From SURF-43 sp964628985 (GTDB lineage: Bacteria > Chloroflexota > Dehalococcoidia > UBA2979): a DNA stretch of 64,000 bases. Under the pieces are notes generated by a model. It saw only the letters and a program-made list of their open reading frames with translations, did not search any database and was not told the DNA's origin. This document shows positions 28,701 through 35,881 of the stretch, one piece after another. A program made the translations under genes and the position numbers. Each line of letters starts with the position of its first letter. Position 1 is the first letter of the stretch. The stretch lies in contig CAZVNJ010000011.1 of NCBI GenBank assembly GCA_964628985.1, positions 1 to 64,000 of the forward strand. Direction: 5' to 3'.

Positions 28701-29391
28701 GCTCGGACAGGGCGAAAGAAACTGCGTTGACGATGGAGAGATACCGGTTGCGCTCCTCGAGGGCTCCCGTCTGCCGTTCCACCTCCTCGTTCAGCGCCAT
28801 ATTCCAGCGCTCCAGCCGCTCCTTGGACGCGCCGAGGTCCTGCTGTGTCGCCGAGAGGCGCGCCACAGCCGCGTGGAGCTCCGCCTGGATCGCTGAGACC
28901 CGCCGCTGTCGCAGGTAGAGCGCGAGGGTGACGAGCGGGAACGTGCCGAGCGCGACACCCAGTGTCTCCGCCGAGAGCGGATCCCCCACGGGGGCATCCG
29001 ACCACCGTGCGTACCACGACCAACCCGGCAGGTACGCGGAGGCAAGGTACGCGGAGGATGTCAGCGCTGTGAGGTAGGCGAGCGAGCGTCCGCCGAACTG
29101 GCCAGGCGCCGCAATGAGCAGGAGTCCGATGAACGTGGGATACATCCACTGCACCGGCAGTTCCGGCGAGAAGAGCGTGATGAGCAACACGTGCACCGTA
29201 CGGAAGACAATGAGCCGCACGTCCATCTGCGCGGCCGTCCTCGATCGCTGGATCAGCCAAATCTCCAACTCAGACACGAGGATGAACGCGACGACTGCCC
29301 CCAGCAGGATCCGCGACGGTGGGAACACCGCGGGCGCGGCGAGAGGCACGATGAGCACCGAGGCGGCCAGCACTCGGCGCAACCACCACAT
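25753..29391 (-). CDS. Large membrane-bound multi-GAF diguanylate cyclase (GGDEF)
   Basis: About 1212 residues. The N-terminus has six or so hydrophobic helices (to ~180), then a coiled coil, several GAF-type sensor regions (~220-820), and a GGDEF domain with intact GGDEF near residue 952. An inhibitory RxxD site (RDQD) lies five residues before it. The last ~175 residues match nothing I recognise. It should make c-di-GMP in response to signals sensed by the GAF regions. The ATG at 29391 is preferred; the longer start at 29481 would overlap the divergent gene's start codon and promoter. Confidence 0.88.
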   Translation of the reverse strand: MWWLRRVLAASVLIVPLAAPAVFPPSRILLGAVVAFILVSELEIWLIQRSRTAAQMDVRLIVFRTVHVLLITLFSPELPVQWMYPTFIGLLLIAAPGQFGGRSLAYLTALTSSAYLASAYLPGWSWYARWSDAPVGDPLSAETLGVALGTFPLVTLALYLRQRRVSAIQAELHAAVARLSATQQDLGASKERLERWNMALNEEVERQTGALEERNRYLSIVNAVSFALSEPMDDPSALERAARLVARLLGARSAQAYHLRGGVLGAFHLVVPVDPADAHAPQVPVSVLRAVAESGRPLSSADPESAEVRGAVGEAFAVVPLIAKGRQLGALALCGTGSEWTDAERHLLLIIGRDLGVALENAGLFRDVLATAQRERMIADIVRILTADGPADHGAAAALQLLAQQTEAAEVAFLTLDRTGRRVTVGAYASSQTTGESWIKHSAHAMVGLVRDRSTALVMGPGGETPLPGRLAGMGAETLLLVPVIARRGPNAAADRAGHQGQASLAGVLVAASRTGSGWDETMADTFSRVAFALARQVEAAELQALQQQRIRELAGLAEVARTMQSSADTERLQAGFAQALATLVPYRHVYIARLDDAGMLDAVPAFGDRGRALPPRTVDPRDAAHAWFAIRSPLRWASTDPAPAFAEPPAHTGLVVPMRPKGQMLGVVAIDLDGDLDDEQVRIVERAVEQLSLALDGAALYQQATARAQHIQALSNLARIVASVVSLREAFAAFAEEVRWLIPFDRSCMLLLDDDERIVEPYATYPEQEMAAQAAWLESSIVSVPVAMGAAVAIRRDDPQYAYLDWSVLGDDAVEVAAVPVRQGARTAAVFVLVNSGAGRYRSGDLDALEEVAGLLGVTIERLRLYEQAAYGARHDLLTGLPNYRYLQERLEHSVAGFSGRGGESTLLVVDMDSLKAFNDSLGHEAGDRLIRIVARELRAACRDQDFVARTGGDEFVVLLEGTGIDAAERVAERVHSALTDAHLEIEGSPTRVAVSIGIAAAPLHGTVPVDVLHAADQAMYEAKFAGGARTRVAEVDGEHSADRTPAYVRSRSGRLVESIARSLLAGATAEERAAAGLAQHWVVAAGTRMGQRPGLLTQARMLVPLECSNRIESPLRHSDSRLAAHFVQGLRGEWEAIEAGRFWVRSVIPMAISAAWERKFLGTPLSDLAARVQARAEAAAGGPAEEAWCALRDAIREEVGERRDAVEEAA

Positions 29392-29437
29392 CGGCCGCAG
29401 CGCGACAACGCGCTCCGCGACCTGCGTGTCGCGCGCG

Positions 29438-29466
29438 TTGTTTGGGGATGCCCCCGCTGGTACGAT
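29438..29466 (+). promoter_or_regulatory. Promoter of the small membrane-protein gene at 29480
   Basis: -35 TTGTTT (29438-29443), 17-base spacer, -10 TACGAT (29461-29466). The start point near 29473 leaves only about seven untranslated bases. Confidence 0.6.
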
Positions 29467-29479
29467 CTGAGGAAGCCAC

Positions 29480-29695
29480 ATGCCAGACGGAATCCCCCCC
29501 TATGTGCTCGTCGCCCGGATCGGCTCGATCCTCGGCATGTCGTTCGCCCTGGCGATCGGCCTGCTCTTGTTGATTGGCGGCTGGTTCCTCTGGTCCCTAC
29601 TCGCGTTCGCGGCGTTCGTCCCGTCCTTCGGCATGATGGCGTACGTGGAGCGCAAGGCCGCGCCGGCGATGCGCCGCGGGCCGCCAACCGCTTAA
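29480..29695 (+). CDS. Small two-helix membrane protein
   Basis: This 71-residue protein has two hydrophobic segments (about 8-32 and 34-52) separated by a Gly-Gly-Trp turn (LLLIGGWFLW) and a short basic tail. A good promoter and a GAGGAAG purine stretch precede the ATG. It is divergent from the GGDEF gene. No family is recognised; a small membrane-associated accessory protein is the most that can be said. Confidence 0.6.
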   Translation: MPDGIPPYVLVARIGSILGMSFALAIGLLLLIGGWFLWSLLAFAAFVPSFGMMAYVERKAAPAMRRGPPTA

Positions 29696-29775
29696 ACCCC
29701 GGTCTCCATCATCGGCAGCCCGGCGCCGGCCACGAGCCAGGCGGACCCGGCCAGCGTGCGGACGGCAACGCGGAA

Positions 29776-29802
29776 CTCCCCGCCGAAATCATCGGCGGGG
29801 AG
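29776..29802. terminator. Perfect 11-bp hairpin between convergent genes
   Basis: CTCCCCGCCGA/TCGGCGGGGAG with a five-base loop, lying between the stop of the small membrane protein (29695) and the stop of the cyclophilin gene (29843). There is no T run on either side, so termination is inferred from position and stem strength only. Confidence 0.45.
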
Positions 29803-29842
29803 GCCAGGATCTGAACTCAGGGAGACCCCGAAGGGTCGAGGG

Positions 29843-30346
29843 CTACGCCTCGGTAATGGTCACGCCGAGGATCTTGTCCCCCGGGGAGCTGTCGCGCTCC
29901 GGGTCGCGCGGCCGAAGGGCTAGGACGGCCTCCAGCCCCTCAGTCACCTGCCCGAAGGCGGTGTACCGACCCGTGAGGTGCGGCGCATCCCCGAGCATGA
30001 TGTAGAACTGCGACCCGTTGGTGTTCGGGCCGGCATTCGCCATACCGACAATCCCCTGGACGAAGGGCGTGGGCGACAACTCATCCTTGAAGCGATAGCC
30101 GGGGCCACCTCTACCGCTCCCCGTGGGGTCGCCACCCTGAGCGACGAAGCCGGGGATCACGCGGTGGAACGTGCAGCCGTCGTAGAACCCCTCGCGTGCG
30201 AGGAAGACGAAGTTGTTCACTGTCGCGGGCGCCACATCGGTGAGCAGCTCGATGGTGATGTCGCCGCGATCCGTCTTCATCACGGCTGAATACTTCTTCG
30301 AGGTGTCGATCGTCATCGGAGGAGGAGTGTCGTACTGCTTCGCCAT
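29843..30346 (-). CDS. Cyclophilin-type peptidyl-prolyl cis-trans isomerase, cytosolic
   Basis: This 167-residue cyclophilin has no signal peptide. Conserved segments are YDGCTFHRVIPGFVAQGGDP (catalytic Arg and Gln region), GSQFYIMLGDAPHL and YTAFGQVTEGLEAV. It speeds proline isomerisation in protein folding. It is four bases downstream of a paralogue with a membrane anchor, so one transcript supplies a cytosolic and an exported foldase. Confidence 0.93.
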   Translation of the reverse strand: MAKQYDTPPPMTIDTSKKYSAVMKTDRGDITIELLTDVAPATVNNFVFLAREGFYDGCTFHRVIPGFVAQGGDPTGSGRGGPGYRFKDELSPTPFVQGIVGMANAGPNTNGSQFYIMLGDAPHLTGRYTAFGQVTEGLEAVLALRPRDPERDSSPGDKILGVTITEA

Positions 30347-30350
30347 GCGG

Positions 30351-31178
30351 CTATCCCTTCTCGACGATCGTGATGCTCTTGATCACGTCCGCCTTCGGCT
30401 GATTCGTCTTGGTGGGGTCCCGCTTCGTGATTTGGTTGACCACGTCCATGCCCGCGATTACACGCCCGAAGGCGGTGAAGTCCGCCTGCAGGCCGGGCTG
30501 GGGCGTCAGAGTGATAAAGAACTGCGAACCTGAGACACCGGCGTTCGACTTCGCCATCGCGATCGTGCCGGCCGCGAGCGGGACACTGTTCCGTTCGACC
30601 TCAAGGAAGTAGCCGGGGCCGCCGAAGCCGCTGCCCTGCGGGTCACCGCCCTGCGCCACGAAGCCCTCGAGCACGCGGTGGAACGTGAGCCCGTCGAAGA
30701 ATCGGTTCCTCGCGAGGAAGACGAAGTTATTGACCGTCTTCGGCGCTTCCTTCGGGAGCAGCTCGAGCCGGATCTCGCCGCCCTTCTCAAGGGCGATCAC
30801 GGCCTCGTACTGCTTGTTCTGGTCGATCGTCATGGGTGGCGGCGCACTGTATGAACGCTGCGGGGTGGCCGAGGGCGTCGGCGTCGCGCTTCCCTCCGGA
30901 GTGGTCGAGGCCGTGGCCGTCGGTGCGGGCGTCGGCGTCTCCCGCGGTGTCGAGGGATTCACGCTGAAGAAGGTCCCCGCGCCGAGGCTCAGCAGCAACA
31001 CGACGATGCCACCGATGAAAAGCAGCCGCATGTTGCGCTGCATCCATCCCATGATCCCGGGGAACTCGATATTCGACCCACCGGCCGGGGCCGCAACGGG
31101 CGTCTGGCGCTGCACTCGGCGTTGGCGACGGCGCTGGAGTTTCTCCTGCTGCCTACGGTCATGCCGGTCGTTGGTCAC
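30351..31178 (-). CDS. Membrane-anchored cyclophilin-type peptidyl-prolyl isomerase
   Basis: This is a 275-residue protein. The basic N-terminus (QEKLQRRRQRRVQRQ) is followed by one membrane helix (LLFIGGIVVLLLSLGAGTFF, about residues 50-70) and a Thr/Pro-rich extracytoplasmic linker. A cyclophilin domain follows, with FFDGLTFHRVLEGFVAQGG, GSQFFITL and FTAFGRVIAGMDVV. It probably acts outside the membrane on exported proteins. Its start overlaps the upstream PH-like gene (ATGA), so three genes form a unit. Confidence 0.92.
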   Translation of the reverse strand: MTNDRHDRRQQEKLQRRRQRRVQRQTPVAAPAGGSNIEFPGIMGWMQRNMRLLFIGGIVVLLLSLGAGTFFSVNPSTPRETPTPAPTATASTTPEGSATPTPSATPQRSYSAPPPMTIDQNKQYEAVIALEKGGEIRLELLPKEAPKTVNNFVFLARNRFFDGLTFHRVLEGFVAQGGDPQGSGFGGPGYFLEVERNSVPLAAGTIAMAKSNAGVSGSQFFITLTPQPGLQADFTAFGRVIAGMDVVNQITKRDPTKTNQPKADVIKSITIVEKG

Positions 31179-31690
31179 TCATGTCCTCCACGCGCATCGG
31201 GCGAGGCCGGGATCCTCGCTCGGATCGCGGCGCACAACGCCTCGGGCTGCCGGCTGGCCAGGTGGGTGCGCTTTCCATCGCGCGTCCGCACCAGTACGCC
31301 GAAGCGTACCCCGGGCACGGAGTAGGCGCGCCGCCTCCCGGTCGCGAGTCGCAAACCCCACCCGCCATAGGTCAGCCACCGGTACGGCTCGACCTCGGCC
31401 CCGATGACCTCCACCCAGCGCCGCGTCGCGCCCATGGGGCCCCAACCGTAGTGAAGCGCGGCGGCCGTGACTTCGATGCGCAAGGCCTGCAGCCAGAGGG
31501 CGAGCAGCACGAGGACGAACGCGAGCGTGAGCAGAAGGAGCACACCTATCACGCGCGAAATACCCGTCTCGTCACGCCAGACCGCCAACGCCCCCACGAC
31601 CGCGAGCGGGGGGCAGAGCCAGAGCGTGGCCATCAGCCACCACGGATTCGGTACGGACTCGGTATAGATGGAATCAGTCGAGGCGGTCAT
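31175..31690 (-). CDS. Two-helix membrane protein with PH-like domain
   Basis: This is a 171-residue protein. Two hydrophobic helices (about 18-38 and 47-68) are followed by a beta-rich segment, YGGWGLRLATGRRRAYSVPG and GVLVRTRDGKRTHLASRQPE. This pattern is typical of bacterial PH-domain/DUF3093-like proteins of unknown function. The first ATG coincides with the last base of the tRNA-Arg CCA end; an in-frame ATG lies 57 bases farther in. The stop overlaps the cyclophilin start. Confidence 0.7.
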   Translation of the reverse strand: MTASTDSIYTESVPNPWWLMATLWLCPPLAVVGALAVWRDETGISRVIGVLLLLTLAFVLVLLALWLQALRIEVTAAALHYGWGPMGATRRWVEVIGAEVEPYRWLTYGGWGLRLATGRRRAYSVPGVRFGVLVRTRDGKRTHLASRQPEALCAAIRARIPASPDARGGHE

Positions 31691-31764
31691 GGTGCCCCCG
31701 GCAGGATTCGAACCTGCGCACCCGGCTCCGGAGGCCGGTGCTCTATCCCCTGAGCTACGAGGGC
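31690..31764 (-). tRNA. tRNA-Arg(CCG)
   Basis: A 75-base cloverleaf on the minus strand: acceptor GCCCTCG/CGGGGGC (one T-G pair), D-arm TAGCTCAGGGGATAGAGCA, anticodon stem CCGGC/GCCGG around loop CTCCGGA (anticodon CCG), T-arm GCAGGTTCGAATCCTGC, and encoded CCA. The final A is also the first base of the next gene's ATG. Confidence 0.95.
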
Positions 31765-31783
31765 GACGACCACGAGGAATGTC

Positions 31784-31812
31784 AGGATACGGATGCCCTG
31801 AGGGGCGGGCAA
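31784..31812 (-). promoter_or_regulatory. Promoter of tRNA-Arg
   Basis: Read on the minus strand: -35 TTGCCC (31812-31807), 17-base spacer, -10 TATCCT (31789-31784). Transcription would start about 13 bases before the mature tRNA. Confidence 0.65.
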
Positions 31813-31813
31813 T

Positions 31814-32950
31814 CTAGCCTCGAAGTCCCATGAAGAACCTCGAAACGTCCTCTGCGAAGAGTTCCGGCTCCTCAAACGCCGCGAAGTGGCCGCCGCGCGG
31901 CGGTTCGGAGTAATGCACGATGCTCGCGACACGTTCCATGACCTCACGCGGCGCGTTCCATGGCTCTGCGGGAAATTTCGCGTAGCCCACCGGGACCGTG
32001 TGCGGGATGCGGCCCATCACCCGATCGGTGGTGTGTGCCATTTCGTAGTAGATCCGGCTGGCGGACAGGATGTGCCCGGTGAGCCAGTAGAGGGTCACAT
32101 TCGTCAGTACGCGGTCGCGGTCGAGTCGCTCCCACAGGTCGTCGCCGTGGTCAGCCCACGCCCAGAACTTTTCGAGGATCCAGGCGAGCAGTCCCACCGG
32201 CGAGTCATTCAGCGCGTAGCCGAGAGTCTGCGGTCGGCTCCCCTGGATGCGCGAATATCCCGTCTCCTCCACCTCGAACTGCTGGCGGAAGGCGCGGTAC
32301 GCCTCCTCCGTGGGCGACATCGCTGCGCCATCGGGAGGGAGTGGGCCACCGGTGCCGAAGTTGAGGTGGAGGCCGATCACCGCCTCTGGATGCTGGCGGG
32401 CGAGCGCCGTGCCGATGATCGCCCCCCAGTCCCCTCCCTGCACTCCGTACCGCTCGTAGCCGAGTTCGCCCATCAACAGGTGGAGGCGCTCGGCGATCCG
32501 TCCGGGGTGCAACCCCGGCGATCGAGGCACATCGGAGAGCCCGAACCCCGGCAACGACGGCACCACAACGTCAAAGCCCGCCCCGCCATCAACACCAGAG
32601 GCGAGTCGCTCACCAGCGTCCATGAACTCGATGAACGAGCCGGGCCAGCCGTGGATCAGCAGCAGTGGCGTCCGGTGCTCGGAGCCTGGACCGCACATCA
32701 GCATCGCGTGCATCTCGTCGCCGTCGATCGGTCCTCGGACATGGGCACGCGCGTTCAGCGCCGCTTCCTGGGCTCGCCAGTCGAACTCCTGTGCCCAGTA
32801 CCGCACGAGGTCCCGCAGCACGGCGTCGTTCGTCCCGGTGGTCCAGCCGGTGTCCCACCCGACATCCGGCCAGCGCGTGTCCTCGATCCGTCGACGGAGG
32901 TCAGCCAGGGCCCGGTCCGAGAAGCCGATGCGGAACGGGAGGAACGGCAC
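31814..32950 (-). CDS. Epoxide hydrolase (EHN-type, alpha/beta hydrolase)
   Basis: This 378-residue protein has the N-terminal epoxide-hydrolase region (FRIGFSDRALADLRRRIED, TRWPDVGWDTGW), the oxyanion motif HGWPGSFIEFMDA, and the nucleophile Asp in YGVQGGDWGAIIG (about residue 180). The Tyr-containing cap and the late PRGGHFAAFEEPE with the catalytic His are also present. It hydrolyses epoxides to diols. The substrate is unknown, and no catabolic partner genes adjoin it. Confidence 0.9.
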   Translation of the reverse strand: MPFLPFRIGFSDRALADLRRRIEDTRWPDVGWDTGWTTGTNDAVLRDLVRYWAQEFDWRAQEAALNARAHVRGPIDGDEMHAMLMCGPGSEHRTPLLLIHGWPGSFIEFMDAGERLASGVDGGAGFDVVVPSLPGFGLSDVPRSPGLHPGRIAERLHLLMGELGYERYGVQGGDWGAIIGTALARQHPEAVIGLHLNFGTGGPLPPDGAAMSPTEEAYRAFRQQFEVEETGYSRIQGSRPQTLGYALNDSPVGLLAWILEKFWAWADHGDDLWERLDRDRVLTNVTLYWLTGHILSASRIYYEMAHTTDRVMGRIPHTVPVGYAKFPAEPWNAPREVMERVASIVHYSEPPRGGHFAAFEEPELFAEDVSRFFMGLRG

Positions 32951-33055
32951 AACTCAATCCCTTCACCGCTGACGTGGAATGACCGAGCCAGCCAGGCGGG
33001 GCCCATCTACCGGCACTGCGCACGATAGCCGCCGTCGGTGGCAGACCGCCGGGGG

Positions 33056-33113
33056 TTGCGCACTCCCTCCGGTATGTGTATTTTACCGGTCGGCTAATAA
33101 ACCGAGAGGTAAA
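33056..33113 (+). promoter_or_regulatory. Promoter and operator of the arsR-type operon
   Basis: -35 TTGCGC (33056-33061), 17-base spacer, -10 TATTTT (33079-33084). A dyad TTTACC (33082-33087) ... GGTAAA (33108-33113) with inner CGG/CCG overlaps the -10 and start region, as expected for an autorepressing ArsR-family operator. Confidence 0.6.
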
Positions 33114-33118
33114 TCTCG

Positions 33119-33511
33119 ATGGACGCCCTCTCCGCAACGTTCTCCGCGCTCGCCGACCCGACGCGCCGCGCCATCCTTGCGCGGCTCATCGAGGGCGAGG
33201 CAACGGTGACAGAACTGGCGGAACCGTTCGCGATGACCCTCCCAGCCGTCTCCAAACACCTCAAGGTGCTCGAGCGCGCGGCACTCATTGAGCGCGGGCG
33301 GCACGCCCAGTGGCGACCCTGCCGGATCGCCCCCGCGCCCCTCAAGGAAGTCGCCACATGGGTCGAGCGCTACCGGGATCTCTGGGAGGGACGCCTTGAC
33401 CGACTCGATGCATACCTCGAAGGGATGCAGCGCTCTCCCAGTCGCCCGCACCCCCACGCCGTCGACCAGCCATCTGACTCAGGACACGAACACGAAGGAG
33501 CAACCGCATGA
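33119..33511 (+). CDS. ArsR-family HTH transcriptional regulator
   Basis: This 130-residue winged-helix protein contains FSALADPTRRAILARL and the recognition region MTLPAVSKHLKVLERAALI, followed by the wing RGRHAQWRPCRI. There is no clear metal-binding CxC motif in the recognition helix, so it is probably not a metal sensor. It is coupled by ATGA to an SRPBCC gene, a very common pairing in which the regulator controls that partner. The operator just upstream points to autorepression. Confidence 0.9.
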   Translation: MDALSATFSALADPTRRAILARLIEGEATVTELAEPFAMTLPAVSKHLKVLERAALIERGRHAQWRPCRIAPAPLKEVATWVERYRDLWEGRLDRLDAYLEGMQRSPSRPHPHAVDQPSDSGHEHEGATA

Positions 33512-34023
33512 CCCGACCCGATGACGTGATGGCCACCGATCAGCAGGAAGGGCTCGTCATCGAGCGGATGTTCAGTGCTCCCCAGGGACTCGTGTGGCGG
33601 GCATGGACGGAGGCGGAGCATTTCGCCCGTTGGTATGGGCCACAGGGCATGACCATGCACGTCTGCGAGGTCGACTTCCGAGTCGGCGGCCGCTACCTCT
33701 ACGGCCTCCGTTCCCCTGCTGGTTTCGAGTACTACACGGCGGGCGTTTACCAGGAGATCGTTGCACCGAAGCGATTCGTCGCCATTGAGACACTCGCTGA
33801 TGCCATGGGCCAGCCTGTCGCACCCGGGCACTATGGGATGCCTGAGGATGCGCCCCCCGAGATGACCGTGATCGTGTCGCTCGAAGCCGTAGATGACAGA
33901 CGGACGAGGCTCACTCTGCGTCACATCGCTGCCTGGCCGCGCCCAGAGATGGCTGCCGGTGCGTCGGCGGGCTGGAACGGTGCCTTCGACAAACTCGAGC
34001 AGGCGCTCGCCGCGATGGCGTGA
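33508..34023 (+). CDS. SRPBCC/AHSA1-like protein
   Basis: This 171-residue protein has the AHSA1/START-like small-ligand fold signature: VIERMFSAPQGLVWRAWTE at the start, FARWYGPQGM, FRVGGRYLYGL and a C-terminal helix GWNGAFDKLEQAL. These proteins bind hydrophobic ligands; the bacterial relatives next to ArsR regulators have no firmly known role. It is translated from the same message as the regulator. Confidence 0.87.
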   Translation: MTRPDDVMATDQQEGLVIERMFSAPQGLVWRAWTEAEHFARWYGPQGMTMHVCEVDFRVGGRYLYGLRSPAGFEYYTAGVYQEIVAPKRFVAIETLADAMGQPVAPGHYGMPEDAPPEMTVIVSLEAVDDRRTRLTLRHIAAWPRPEMAAGASAGWNGAFDKLEQALAAMA

Positions 34024-34030
34024 CCCGGGT

Positions 34031-35551
34031 CTATTCGGCCCCGCGCCGTCGATACTGCACCGCCTCGGCCAGGTGGGCCGTGAGGATGCGCTCACTCCCC
34101 GCGAGGTCTGCGATGGTCCGGGCGACCTTCAGGACGCGGTGGAAGGACCGTGCTGAGAGCCCAAGTTGCTGCATCGCCGCGGCCAGCAGCGGCTGGGCTG
34201 CCTCGTCCAACTGGGCCTGGCAGTGCTTCCGCACGTCCACCGGGCCCATCTCCGAGTTGGCGACGGTAGAGGTGCCGCGGAAGCGGGCCGCTTGTCGCTC
34301 GCGGGCCTCGACGACGCGGGCGCGGACAGCCTCGGAGCGTTCGCCCGTTGCCTCGCCCGTCAACTCCTTGAACTCGACGCGCGGGACATCGATGAAAAGG
34401 TCGATGCGATCCAGGAGCGGGCCAGAGACGCGACGCTGGTAGCGCGTGACGGTCGCCTCCGGACAGGTGCACATGCGGACCGTGTCGCCGTAGTAGCCGC
34501 AGGGGCAGGGGTTCATCGCCGCCACGAGCAACACGCGCGCCGGGAAGGTCACCGAACCGCGTGCACGCGAGATCGTGACCGAGCCTGACTCGAGCGGCTC
34601 GCGGAGCGCCTCCAGGGCGGTCGCGCCGAACTCAGGGAACTCATCGAGGAACAGGACACCTCGGTGGCCGAGCGAGACCTCGCCGGGCCGGATGTGGGAT
34701 CCGCCGCCGACGAGGCCCGCATGCGAGATCGTGTGATGCGGGGCGCGGAACGGGCGCTCGCGCATCAGCGGCCGCTCCCGATTGAGCAGGCCGGCCACGG
34801 AATACACCTTGGCGACCTCGATTGACTCGGCGGGGGTGAGCGGGGCGAGCAGGCCGGGCAGCGCGCGTGCGAGGAGCGTCTTACCGGAGCCGGGCGGCCC
34901 CTGCATCAACAGATTGTGGCCGCCAGCCGCCGCCACCTCCAATGCACGCTTCACGTGCTCCTGCCCCTGCACGGTCGCCAGGTCGTGCGCCTCGAGGATC
35001 GAGGTGTCTCCTTCGGCGCACTCCGCCACGGGCACCTCCGGCCACGACTCGAATGGCTCCGCGATCTGCTTCAGGCTATCGAGGCCGTGCACGCGGACGC
35101 CGCCCACGGAGCGTGCCTCCGCCACGTCCTCCACGGGCACGATGACGCTTCCGATCCCCTTGGCGCGGCACATCGCGACGAATGGGAGGACCCCGGGAAT
35201 GTGGCGCAGGCGACCGTCGAGCGAGAGTTCGCCGAAGAGCGCGGTATCGGCGAAGCGATCGATGATCTGGCCACTCGCCACCAGGACCGCGGCGGCGATC
35301 GCGAGATCGTAAAGCGGGCCCTCCTTGCGCACGTCCGCCGGGGCCAGGTTCACCGTGATGCGCCGGAGCGGGAACTCGAAACCGGTGTTGCGGATCGCGG
35401 CACGGACGCGCTCACGTGCCTCCTGCACCGATGTGTCCGGCAGCCCCACGATGTTGAACGCGGGAAGGCCTGATCCGATGTCGGCCTCCACATCGACCGG
35501 AAGGCCCTCGATCCCGCGAAGGGCGCCACTCCGCGTCATGGCGAGGGTCAT
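34031..35551 (-). CDS. comM: ComM/YifB-type Mg-chelatase-like AAA+ ATPase
   Basis: A 506-residue protein when started at 35551, the usual family length. The N-terminal Lon-protease-like region has LPAFNIVGLPDTSVQEAR. The AAA+ core has Walker A MQGPPGSGKTLLARALPG and Walker B GVLFLDEFPEF. A Cys-rich AAMNPCPCGYYGD ... CTCPE loop follows. ComM helps branch migration in natural transformation or recombination. An upstream in-frame ATG at 35671 would add 40 non-conserved residues. Confidence 0.92.
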   Translation of the reverse strand: MTLAMTRSGALRGIEGLPVDVEADIGSGLPAFNIVGLPDTSVQEARERVRAAIRNTGFEFPLRRITVNLAPADVRKEGPLYDLAIAAAVLVASGQIIDRFADTALFGELSLDGRLRHIPGVLPFVAMCRAKGIGSVIVPVEDVAEARSVGGVRVHGLDSLKQIAEPFESWPEVPVAECAEGDTSILEAHDLATVQGQEHVKRALEVAAAGGHNLLMQGPPGSGKTLLARALPGLLAPLTPAESIEVAKVYSVAGLLNRERPLMRERPFRAPHHTISHAGLVGGGSHIRPGEVSLGHRGVLFLDEFPEFGATALEALREPLESGSVTISRARGSVTFPARVLLVAAMNPCPCGYYGDTVRMCTCPEATVTRYQRRVSGPLLDRIDLFIDVPRVEFKELTGEATGERSEAVRARVVEARERQAARFRGTSTVANSEMGPVDVRKHCQAQLDEAAQPLLAAAMQQLGLSARSFHRVLKVARTIADLAGSERILTAHLAEAVQYRRRGAE

Positions 35552-35671
35552 TGCTGCGCTCGCAGGGGCCGGCTGCTCAGAGGTACGAACATCGGATGGC
35601 TCCGCTTCTGGGGTGCGCCGAGTGTGGCCGAGGTCGGCCCGATCTCGAAGGGGAAAACGGCACTCGTGCAT

Positions 35672-35881
35672 GTCTGTTATGTCGCCTATCTCTGCCAGAC
35701 GAGAAGGATCGACCCAGGTTCCGAAGGGTCCGGAGCGGCGCGTGCGCGCCTGAAAATACGCGAGTTACGGAGCCTCTCCGCGAGTGGTCGCGGCTTACGA
35801 TGCCGCCCTCACGATCGACGTCCGTTCCCATTGCCGGGTGACTGAACCGAGCGAGCGTGCGCACTTGCCGGAGGAACACAA
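35672..35881. other. Divergent intergenic region with carboxyltransferase promoter
   Basis: 210 bases between comM and the carboxyltransferase gene. TACGAT at 35796-35801 is a possible -10 box for the latter, without a good -35. A CGGAGG site precedes the ATG at 35882. No supported gene lies here. Confidence 0.4.

Noticed and set aside
29776..29802. 11-bp hairpin as a riboswitch
   Set aside because: It lies between two convergent stop codons with no downstream start, so a termination or RNA-end role is more likely.
35596..35841. Plus-strand frame with CxxC...CxxC (zinc-ribbon-like) upstream of the carboxyltransferase
   Set aside because: No ribosome site at proper spacing, the later sequence is non-protein-like, and it mirrors the frame upstream of comM. 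The Cys pairs are probably chance.
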